A stretch of DNA of 64,000 bases from Baekduia alba (GTDB taxonomy: Bacteria > Actinomycetota > Thermoleophilia > Solirubrobacterales > Solirubrobacteraceae), in contig NZ_CP114013.1 in NCBI RefSeq assembly GCF_028416635.1, forward strand, positions 1,922,001 through 1,986,000, read 5' to 3'. The notes under the pieces were generated by a model. It saw only the letters and a program-made list of their open reading frames with translations. It had not been told where the DNA came from and searched no databases. Each line of letters begins with the position of its first letter. Positions within the stretch are counted from its first letter, which is position 1. Below are positions 57,798-64,000 of the stretch, in pieces. Position numbers and translations under genes: made by a program.

Positions 57798-58462
57798 GCG
57801 GTCAGCGTGAACCAGACGGTCGTGCCGGCGCCCGCCGTCCCGCGGCCCCACAGCCGGCCGCCGTGGCGCGCCGCGATCCGGGAGGCGAGCGCCAGTCCCG
57901 CGCCGGTTCCGGGGTGCTCCTCGCGGCCGTGCAGGCGGCCGAAGATCGCGAGCGCCTGCGCGGGCAGGTCGCCGTCGACGCCGATGCCGTCGTCGCGCAC
58001 GCAGTAGGCGCGGGCGTCGGCGTCCCACAGCAGCTCGACCCGGCGCGCGCCGAACTTCACGGCGTTGTCGAGCAGCTCCTCCAGCAGCCGGCGCGTGAGC
58101 GCCTGGTCGGCACGGCAGCGCGGCAGGTCGCCGACGACCCACGTCACGGTGGCCCGCGGCGCGAGCACCGCGTCGATCAGCTCCCGGGCCAGCGCGCCCG
58201 GGTCGAGGTCGCGCACGTCGAGCGCCACGCGCGTCACGCGCACGATGTCCACGAGGTCGTCGAGCAGGTCGGCGACCTCGCTGCCGGCGTCGCGCACGAG
58301 CTCCAGGTAGCGCCGGGTGTCGTCGGGCAGGACGCCGCGCTCGTCGGCCAGCAGGATCTGCGAGAACCCGTCGATCGCGCGCAGCGGCGCGCGCAGGTCA
58401 TGCGCGAGCGCGGCCGCCACGGCGTCGAGCTCACGCTCGGGGTCGACACGATCCGGAGCCAT
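57794..58462 (-). CDS. Histidine kinase core without a sensor domain
   Basis: 222 residues. The phospho-acceptor is H21 in LAHDLRAPLRAIDG, followed by N-box ELLDNAVKF, G1 DDGIGVD and G2 GTGAGLALA. Only about 15 residues precede the H-box, so there is no input or membrane domain; it must be soluble and receive its signal from another protein or be a bacteriophytochrome-like fragment. It is divergent from the response regulator gene, a likely partner. Confidence 0.87.
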   Translation of the reverse strand: MAPDRVDPERELDAVAAALAHDLRAPLRAIDGFSQILLADERGVLPDDTRRYLELVRDAGSEVADLLDDLVDIVRVTRVALDVRDLDPGALARELIDAVLAPRATVTWVVGDLPRCRADQALTRRLLEELLDNAVKFGARRVELLWDADARAYCVRDDGIGVDGDLPAQALAIFGRLHGREEHPGTGAGLALASRIAARHGGRLWGRGTAGAGTTVWFTLTA

Positions 58463-58478
58463 GTAGTGCTCGACTAGC

Positions 58479-58484
58479 TACCTT
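58479..58484 (+). promoter_or_regulatory. -10 element TACCTT of the response regulator gene
   Basis: Eight bases before GTG 58493. The adjacent GCTAGC-like bases also offer a weak TAGCTA on the other strand for the kinase. Confidence 0.4.
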
Positions 58485-58492
58485 TCGGCGGC

Positions 58493-59131
58493 GTGTCGGA
58501 AACGCAGCGATCGATCGTGGTGGTGGAAGACCACCCGACCGTGCGCGAGGGGTTGTGCCTCGTGCTGGAGCGGGAGGGCTTCTCCGTGCTCGCCCGCGTT
58601 GGGACCGCCGAGGAGGGGCATGCCGCGATCGTGACCGCCAGACCCGACGTCGCGCTGGTCGACGTCGACCTCCCGGACGGGAGCGGCGTCGAGCTGACGC
58701 GCCGGCTGCTGCGCCGCGACCGCCGCCTCGGCGTCCTGCTGTACACGGGCATGGACGACCCGAAGGTGCTCGAGGACGCGCTGGCCAGCGGCGCGCGCGG
58801 CTTCACGCTGAAGACCTCCGACGCGAGCACGATGCTCAACGCGGTCCGGGCGGTCGCCGCCGGCGGCAGCTTCGTCGACCCCGGCGTTCGGGCGCTGATC
58901 GCCGCCGCGAACCCCGGCGAGACCCCGCGCATCCGCCTGCTCACCGTCCGCGAGCGCGAGGTCCTGGAGCGGCTGGCCGACGGCCGATCGGTCGACGAGA
59001 TCGCGACCGACCTCGTCCTGTCGACCGAGACCATCCGCACCCACGTCCGCAACGCGATGGGCAAGCTCGAGACCCGCACCCGCGCCCACGCGATCGTCGT
59101 GGCGCTGCGCCGCGGGGAGCTGGCGCTGTAG
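58493..59131 (+). CDS. NarL/LuxR-type response regulator
   Basis: 212 residues. The receiver has acidic pocket VVEDHP (E12, D13), phospho-acceptor D57 in VDVDLPDGSG, T86 region LLYTG and K in LKTSD. The output LuxR helix-turn-helix is LTVREREVLERLADGRSVDE with VLSTETIRTHVRN as recognition helix. It probably works with the kinase divergently encoded. Targets unknown. Confidence 0.92.
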   Translation: MSETQRSIVVVEDHPTVREGLCLVLEREGFSVLARVGTAEEGHAAIVTARPDVALVDVDLPDGSGVELTRRLLRRDRRLGVLLYTGMDDPKVLEDALASGARGFTLKTSDASTMLNAVRAVAAGGSFVDPGVRALIAAANPGETPRIRLLTVREREVLERLADGRSVDEIATDLVLSTETIRTHVRNAMGKLETRTRAHAIVVALRRGELAL

Positions 59132-59134
59132 AAG

Positions 59135-59205
59135 CGGGGGACCGAGGAATCGAACCTCGAGTTACGGTTTTGGAGACCGTCGTGTTACCACTACACCAGT
59201 CCCCC
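59135..59205 (-). tRNA. tRNA-Trp (anticodon CCA)
   Basis: 71 nt. Acceptor GGGGGAC pairs perfectly with GTCCCCC, the anticodon loop is CTCCAAA within ACGGT...ACCGT, and the T arm is CGAGG TTCGATT CCTCG. The discriminator base is G, as expected for tRNA-Trp. CCA is not encoded. Confidence 0.95.
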
Positions 59206-59230
59206 AGCGGGGCGTCATTGTAGGCGACGG

Positions 59231-59605
59231 TCAGCTCAGGCCGGCGGCTGCCCGGACGTGCGTGGCGTCGCTCTCCGGGTCCTCGGTGGTGATCGCCAGG
59301 CGATCCCAGTCGCCGCCGGAGGTCTCGATCACGAGTGCCGGTTGGTGGGCGTAGAGCGCCGCGAACGTGCGCTCGCCGCCGCGCAGCGTGCGGAAGCGGC
59401 CGAACTTCAGGCGGCGCGGGACGCCGGCGCCGCCGACGCGGAAGCCGAGGTCGAGGTCGTCGCCCAGGCCGTCGGCGACGGTGCTGACCGCCGTGATGTC
59501 GCGGAGCGGGACGGACACCTGGCGGGCGAGGCCCATCACGGCCTCGAGGCCGGTCAGGGAGACGACGACGCGCTCGCCATCGACGAGGAGGGATGCCATG
59601 GCCAT
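59231..59605 (-). CDS. Small hypothetical protein, PH-like beta pattern
   Basis: 124 residues. Alternating strands (SLLVDGERVVVSLTGLEAVM, VSVPLRDITAVSTV, FRVGGAGVPRRLKF, RTFAALYAHQPALVIETSG) resemble bacterial PH-like domains that carry a GRFR-type strand. ATG 59605 is preferred; ATGs at 59599 and 59608 are equally possible. Function unknown. Confidence 0.6.
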   Translation of the reverse strand: MAMASLLVDGERVVVSLTGLEAVMGLARQVSVPLRDITAVSTVADGLGDDLDLGFRVGGAGVPRRLKFGRFRTLRGGERTFAALYAHQPALVIETSGGDWDRLAITTEDPESDATHVRAAAGLS

Positions 59606-59729
59606 CATCTCTAGCAGGGTCCGCGCGCGGGCCGGGTCGATCGCGGTGCATTGGTGGGGAACGCACCGGTGTCCCATCACGGTCCGCAAGCGGCGTTTCT
59701 CCAGCCACTGAGTTGGACAGACCAGCGGC

Positions 59730-60536
59730 ATGAGGGTCGGGTTGGTCTTGGGCGCCGGAGGGGTCGTCGGCGCCGCCTGGTTGATCGGAGCGCTGGAAGC
59801 GCTCGCTGCCGAGACGGGCTGGGACCCGTCGTCGGCCGAGTACGTCGCGCCGAGCGCGGTCATGGCCGGCTGGCTGCCCCGCGGGTTCGTCTCGACCCAG
59901 CCGATCACCGACCTCGTCGACACGTTCGTCGCCGGCGACTGGCCCGACCACCCCAACTACTGGGCGGTCGCCGCGGACTACCGCGACGGCGGCCGCACGG
60001 TCTTCGGCCGCGAGGACGCGCCGCGCGCGACGGTCGGCCAGGCGGTCGCGGCGTCCTGCGCGATCCCGGGCTTCTACCACCCGGTCGCGATCGCCGGACG
60101 GCGCTACGTGGACGGCGGCGTGTGCTCGCTGTCGAACCTGGACCTGCTCGCCGACCGCGGCCTGGACCTCGTGATCTGCCTGAACCCGACGTCGTCGCTG
60201 GCCGAGGCGATGGGCGGGACGCCGGCCGAGCGCGTCGGCGCGGGGATGCGGGCGATGTCCGGCCGCCGGCTCGGCCACGAGGCGCGCAAGCTACGCGACG
60301 GCGGCACCGAGCTGCTGCTGCTCCAGCCCACCAAAGAGGACGTCGCCGGGATGGGGCTGAACCTGATGGCGCGCGGGCGGCGCGTCGAGGTGATGGAGCG
60401 GGCGCGCAAGACGACGGCGCTCGCGCTGCGCGAGCTGCGCGGGACCGACCAGCTGATGCCGGTCCGCAACCGGCGCCGGCGGCGCGCGAGGGCGCGACCG
60501 CGTCCGGTGGCGTCCGCGCGGCGGCGCGCGGCCTGA
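59730..60536 (+). CDS. Patatin-like protein lacking the catalytic nucleophile
   Basis: 268 residues. The patatin oxyanion loop GLVLGAGGVVGAAWLIGAL is at the N-terminus and the catalytic Asp motif DGGVCS is near 127. The nucleophile elbow GTSAG that should follow the first strand (SSAEYV) is absent: the text goes straight to APSAVMAGWLPRG, which in full-length homologues lies about 60 residues later. No GxSxG exists anywhere in the protein. The frame is otherwise intact, so this looks like a clean in-frame deletion. It is probably inactive as a lipase. Confidence 0.82.
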   Translation: MRVGLVLGAGGVVGAAWLIGALEALAAETGWDPSSAEYVAPSAVMAGWLPRGFVSTQPITDLVDTFVAGDWPDHPNYWAVAADYRDGGRTVFGREDAPRATVGQAVAASCAIPGFYHPVAIAGRRYVDGGVCSLSNLDLLADRGLDLVICLNPTSSLAEAMGGTPAERVGAGMRAMSGRRLGHEARKLRDGGTELLLLQPTKEDVAGMGLNLMARGRRVEVMERARKTTALALRELRGTDQLMPVRNRRRRRARARPRPVASARRRAA

Positions 60537-60643
60537 ACGAAGGTCGAGGCGGTCGACACCCCGGTTGTCAGCGCGTCGGGCGCGGGCTAACGTTGCGCCC
60601 GCGTCCGAGGAGGCGCACCCGAACGGATTCTGAGAGTGCTGCC

Positions 60644-61132
60644 ATGAAGCGCGTGCTGTCCCGCCACACGGTCGTGGCCCTGCTGGTCCTGGTGACGTCG
60701 AGCCTCGGTGGCCTGAGCCTCGCCGTCGTGGCGTTCGGCCAGGCCGGCGGCGACCCCGACGCGACGGTCCCGACCGGCGACTACACCGGGACGACGCCGT
60801 CGACCCAGCCCCTGTCGGGTTACACGACGCCGACGACCACGACCCAGACGCAGACCGTCGTCACGCCGACGACGACCACGGGCACGCAGACCACGCCGAC
60901 CGAGACCGGCCAGGCGTTGCCGACGACGACGAACGGCACCAAGCCGTCGCGGACGCACGGCAGCACGACGGTCCCCAACCGCGGCGGCGAGCTGCCGTCG
61001 CGATCGACGGGGTCGGCGCCGACGAAGCTGGCGTTCACCGGCGGCGAGCCGATCGTCATCGGCGCGTTCGGCGCCATGTTGGTGCTCTCGGGCCTGGCGC
61101 TGCATCGGCGCCGGCGCGCGGCGCGCGGCTAG
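60644..61132 (+). CDS. LAFTG-anchored surface protein with Thr/Pro-rich stalk
   Basis: 162 residues. Signal peptide about 1-33 (VVALLVLVTSSLGGLSLAVV), then about 90 residues rich in Thr, Pro and Ser, and a sorting signal: LAFTG (about 129-133), hydrophobic helix and RRRRAARG tail. Class E sortases recognise LAxTG, so covalent attachment to peptidoglycan is likely. With no folded domain it may act as a spacer or stalk. It is tail-to-tail with the sortase gene, 5 bases apart. Confidence 0.82.
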   Translation: MKRVLSRHTVVALLVLVTSSLGGLSLAVVAFGQAGGDPDATVPTGDYTGTTPSTQPLSGYTTPTTTTQTQTVVTPTTTTGTQTTPTETGQALPTTTNGTKPSRTHGSTTVPNRGGELPSRSTGSAPTKLAFTGGEPIVIGAFGAMLVLSGLALHRRRRAARG

Positions 61133-61137
61133 TTCGG

Positions 61138-62292
61138 TTAGGCGGTCGTGCCAGGCGCGGCCGCGCCGCGGGGCGTGGCGCGCTCGAGCCGCGCGACCGC
61201 CACGATCCGCTGCGCCGCGCTGTAGAGCGGGTGGCAGGCGGTGAGGACGAGGCGCTGGCGGCCGACAGCCTGGAGCGCGGAGACGTCCTGGGGCTTGACG
61301 ATCCGCAGGCCCTCGACGCGGTAGACGAACCGGCCGTAGGGCATGGTGACGGTGATGGCGTCGCCGCGCTTGAGCGCGTCGATGTGCCGGAACGGCGCGC
61401 CGTAGGTCGTGCGGTGGCCGGCGAGGCCGGTCGTCCCGGGCTCGCCGGGCAGCGCGGTGCCGGCGTAGTGGCCGGGGCCCTTGCGCAGGCTGGACGCGCG
61501 CGTGCCCTGCACGATCACGTAGCGCGCGTGGATCGCGGCGATCCGCAGCTTGCCGAGCGGGTGGCCGGCGGTGGTGCGCGTGTCGAGCGTGCGAGCCAGC
61601 GCGCGCATCCGCTGCTGCGGGGACGTGACGGTCGCGGCGCTCGCGCCGGCGGCGTCGGCGGCCCGGGGCGAGGCATAGGCCGCGTCGAGCTGTCGGAGGT
61701 CCTGGTCGAGCGCGCGCTGCTCGCGCGCCGACCACAGCGCCGAGACCGGCTCCTGCCAGACGACGGTCGCGACGGCGTCGCCGACGGCGAAGGCTCCGGC
61801 GACGACGAGCAGCGCCGGCAGGCCGGGGCGCAGGGCGCGCAGGCGCGCGGTGCGGGGGACGGGGGAGGCGTCGGCGGCGGGCGCCGCGGGCTCGCGCTCA
61901 CGCTCGGCGGGCCCGGGCCCGGGCCCGCGCTCGGCGCCCACGCGCGCTCGCAGCGCGGCCACCTCGGCGCCCAGCGCCGCGACGCGCACGGCCAGGCCGT
62001 CCACGCGCGCGCGCACCGCCGGGTCCGGGCCCACCGCCGCGCCCGGCTCCAGCCACCACGCGCCGTCGCCGACGGCCAGGTGCAGCGGGATCTCGAAGGC
62101 CACGCCGAACGGCGCGTCGGCGGCCACGACGGGCGTCCCGGGCACCGCGGCGATCCGGCGCCAGCTGGCGCCGTCGGCGATCAGCAGCGTCGGCGGGGCG
62201 GTCGCCGCGCCGCGGGCACGGCCGAGCAGGCGGACGCGGGCATACCCCGGTCCGCCGCCTGCGTACTCCGCCTGTGCGACGTCCAACGTCAT
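61138..62292 (-). CDS. Sortase (class E-like) with an N-terminal accessory domain
   Basis: 384 residues. The sortase domain is C-terminal: H293 (GHRTTYG), C353 (LTACHP) and R362 (AAQRI) are the catalytic triad. Before it come a beta-rich region of about 85 residues, a heptad-like coiled coil (about 92-115) and a membrane helix (about 160-178). The family's usual form is 200-280 residues, so the first 150 residues are an addition, predicted cytoplasmic. The substrate is likely the LAFTG protein next door. Confidence 0.87.
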   Translation of the reverse strand: MTLDVAQAEYAGGGPGYARVRLLGRARGAATAPPTLLIADGASWRRIAAVPGTPVVAADAPFGVAFEIPLHLAVGDGAWWLEPGAAVGPDPAVRARVDGLAVRVAALGAEVAALRARVGAERGPGPGPAEREREPAAPAADASPVPRTARLRALRPGLPALLVVAGAFAVGDAVATVVWQEPVSALWSAREQRALDQDLRQLDAAYASPRAADAAGASAATVTSPQQRMRALARTLDTRTTAGHPLGKLRIAAIHARYVIVQGTRASSLRKGPGHYAGTALPGEPGTTGLAGHRTTYGAPFRHIDALKRGDAITVTMPYGRFVYRVEGLRIVKPQDVSALQAVGRQRLVLTACHPLYSAAQRIVAVARLERATPRGAAAPGTTA

Positions 62293-62365
62293 GACGATCC
62301 GGCGGCCATCCGGGCCGCCCTCCGGCGAGTGTACGGGCCCGAACGGTCGCTGCCCAGCTTCGCGC

Positions 62366-64000
62366 TCAGGCGTGCTTGGCCATCAGGTACTCGGCGACCC
62401 GCTGCGAGGCGCTGCGCAGGCGGCGGAAGTACGTCGCGCGGCTGACGTGCAGCTCGTCGGCGGCGAGCTCGTGGCTGCCGGACGGGTCGAGGTAGCCGCG
62501 CTGGACGATGCGGCGCAGGAGCTGCTCGTCGGGCGAGTCGCCGAACGCGTTGGCGACCGCGTCCGCGACCTCGGCGCGGACCGCCGCGGCGCGCTCCTCG
62601 GTCGTCGCGCCGGAGGCCAGCGGCGACGCCGCCAGCTCCAGCGGCTGGTTCAGCGACCGCAGCGCCTCGCGGACGACCTCGGCCGTCACGGGCTCGCGCG
62701 ACCCGTCGACCGCGCCGACGCCGTCGTCCTCGAAGATCACCGACGCCAGCGGCGCCGCGTCCGGCCCGAGGCGCACCGGCCCCGGCGCGCCCAGGCCGAG
62801 CTCGCCGTAGACCGCGCCGCGCATGCCGCCCAGGATGCCGTCGTCGCTGTGGTCGACCTGATGGCATTCGACGACCTTGTCCTCGAAGGCGACGTCGAGG
62901 TGCTCCAAGTGCGTGGTGTCGACCGCGCGCGCGAACGCGACGGCCGCTGGGTTGGTCGGATCGATGGGGATGTACGAGTAGCGCGGGTTCTTGAGTCCCG
63001 ACCGCAGGATCGCGGCCGTGTTCAGGATCGACAGCACGGGCGAGCTGATGTCCCCATGGCCGACGAAGTCGATCGAGTCGCGCCAGATGAGGACCTCGTC
63101 GCCGCCGTGCGCGGCGCGCGCGTGCGCCAGCCACGGACCAAGGCATATGTCCTGCTCGGCGACGGGCGGCGCGCTGTCGGGCGTGACCGCGATCGCCATC
63201 CCGCACAGCGCGTCGCGCGCGTCGCGGACCGTCACGACGCGGTCGGGCGCCAGTGTGAGGATCGGCTGCATCAGCTCCCACCACGCCTCGCCGCCGGGCT
63301 TGGCCAGCAGGCGCTCGCGCGCGACCGGCGCGTCCTCGGCGCGCCACAGGTCCGGGCGGTGCGTGGTCGAGCCGTCGGCGCCGAAGCCCCAGCGCACGGC
63401 CGGGTTCTCGACGAGCTCGGCGAGGTCGACGACGGTGCGCGCGCCCGCGCGCAGGCCGCGCACGAAGAGGTGGTCGGCGATGCGGCGGCGCAGCTCGCGG
63501 TCGCGCTCGGGGTCGCGGGCGCGGAGATCGGCGCGCATCGCCTGGCGGACGATCTCGTGCAGCGCGACGCCGCCGGCGACCTGCTCGGCGAACGTCCGCT
63601 CGCGCAGCCACAGGTAGGCGGCCTCCGGGTCGACGTCCGGGAGCACGTCGCGCAGCATCCGCTCGTCACACACGCGCGCGAGGGCGGCGACGGCCACGAC
63701 GTCGAGGTTGCCGCCGTCCAGCTCGGTCCGCGCGACGCGGTGCAGGATCGCCTGGACGAGGTTCGGGTGCTCGTGGATGCGCTCCGGCGCCCAGCGGGCG
63801 CCGTCGCGGTAGGCGGCGTCGGCGGCGAGCGCGAGCGCCAGCGGCGAGCCGTCCGCCCATGCGATCAGCTGCTGCGCGAGGTCGCCGTCCTGGAGGCCGT
63901 GGGCCTGGATGAGGCTGAGCGCGGCGTCGGCGGGCATCGGGTCGAGCCTGAGCTCGATCGACAGCCGCTCCCAGCCGCCCTCGAACCAGCCGGGCTCGGG
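62366..64000 (-). CDS. STAND/AAA-like ATPase regulator with C-terminal helix-turn-helix, N-terminus beyond the right edge
   Basis: 544 residues visible, open to the window edge. The start shows EPGWFEGGWERLSIELRLDP and a winged-helix-like region typical of the C-terminal side of STAND NTPase domains (QLIAWADGSPLALALAADAA). The nucleotide-binding site would be upstream of the window. The last 45 residues hold LAADELHVSRATYFRRLRSA, a helix-turn-helix of MalT/PuuR-like spacing. It may be a large signal-responsive transcription regulator. Domain names are tentative. Confidence 0.6.
   Translation of the reverse strand, partial: PEPGWFEGGWERLSIELRLDPMPADAALSLIQAHGLQDGDLAQQLIAWADGSPLALALAADAAYRDGARWAPERIHEHPNLVQAILHRVARTELDGGNLDVVAVAALARVCDERMLRDVLPDVDPEAAYLWLRERTFAEQVAGGVALHEIVRQAMRADLRARDPERDRELRRRIADHLFVRGLRAGARTVVDLAELVENPAVRWGFGADGSTTHRPDLWRAEDAPVARERLLAKPGGEAWWELMQPILTLAPDRVVTVRDARDALCGMAIAVTPDSAPPVAEQDICLGPWLAHARAAHGGDEVLIWRDSIDFVGHGDISSPVLSILNTAAILRSGLKNPRYSYIPIDPTNPAAVAFARAVDTTHLEHLDVAFEDKVVECHQVDHSDDGILGGMRGAVYGELGLGAPGPVRLGPDAAPLASVIFEDDGVGAVDGSREPVTAEVVREALRSLNQPLELAASPLASGATTEERAAAVRAEVADAVANAFGDSPDEQLLRRIVQRGYLDPSGSHELAADELHVSRATYFRRLRSASQRVAEYLMAKHA

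Overview
The window is 64 kb of very GC-rich, gene-dense bacterial chromosome. The gene content (complete coenzyme F420 route with a fused CofG/CofH FbiC protein, split-PPOX F420-type reductase, crotonyl-CoA carboxylase/reductase plus MeaA-type mutase, class E-like sortase with an LAxTG substrate, SigB/SigF-type sigma factor, DnaQ/UvrC-like fusion nuclease) points to Actinomycetota, most probably the deep-branching class Thermoleophilia (Solirubrobacterales-like); the phylum is well supported, the class is an inference. I see no phage, insertion sequence, plasmid, CRISPR or rRNA; three tRNA genes are present. Coding density is above 95 % and the only gene-free stretch over 300 bases is 26047-26448.

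Layout. 1-7.6 kb: left-edge moaA fragment divergent from a small lipoprotein; a leftward unit of luciferase-like oxidoreductase, uracil-DNA glycosylase, zinc alcohol dehydrogenase and a broken LysE-type exporter; an ECF42-type sigma factor operon with its DGPF (YCII) partner and a SRPBCC protein; an exported alpha/beta hydrolase. 7.4-12.6 kb: MeaB GTPase and MeaA-type mutase, then methyltransferase, metallo-hydrolase and ClpS. 12.7-18.3 kb: SigB-type sigma factor facing a GAF/GGDEF protein, a chemoreceptor, a small hypothetical protein. 18.3-24.3 kb: crotonyl-CoA carboxylase/reductase, CorA, MarR-MFS efflux pair, small exported proteins. 24.3-30.7 kb: DnaQ/GIY-YIG fusion, YgfZ, MntR-MntH, TetR divergent from a SnoaL-like protein. 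30.7-39.4 kb: a decayed gene, an orphan NMT1-like binding protein divergent from fbiC, greA, and an ABC/FtsX exporter. 39.4-44.4 kb: cofE-cofC-cofD, hotdog thioesterase, Nudix, enoyl-CoA hydratase, 3-hydroxyacyl-CoA dehydrogenase. 44.4-54.6 kb: aldo/keto reductase, SoxR, NHL/collagen-like secreted protein, acetoacetyl-CoA synthetase, cupredoxin, amidase, inositol-phosphatase-like protein, F420/FMN split-barrel protein. 54.6-64 kb: Lrp divergent from phenylalanine hydroxylase, tRNA-Leu(CAA), tRNA-Leu(TAG), histidine kinase/response regulator, tRNA-Trp, a patatin-like protein lacking its nucleophile, an LAFTG surface protein tail-to-tail with its probable sortase, and a right-edge ATPase-like regulator.

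How the genes work together. Acetoacetyl-CoA synthetase, 3-hydroxybutyryl-CoA dehydrogenase, enoyl-CoA hydratase, crotonyl-CoA carboxylase/reductase, the MeaA-type mutase and its MeaB chaperone form, across five separate loci, most of an ethylmalonyl-CoA-type route for C2/C4 acyl units. FbiC, CofC, CofD and CofE make F420, and the luciferase-like and split-barrel proteins are candidate users. The strongest cross-cutting signal is regulatory: at some 26 starts that head transcription units, on both strands, a TANNNT -10 element lies 6-10 bases upstream of the start codon, so many mRNAs here are predicted to be leaderless; at two divergent gene pairs a single A/T core serves both directions. Three loci are decayed or catalytically crippled (LysE remnant, a doubly frameshifted remnant at 30.7-31.2 kb, the patatin), the first two possibly by sequencing error.
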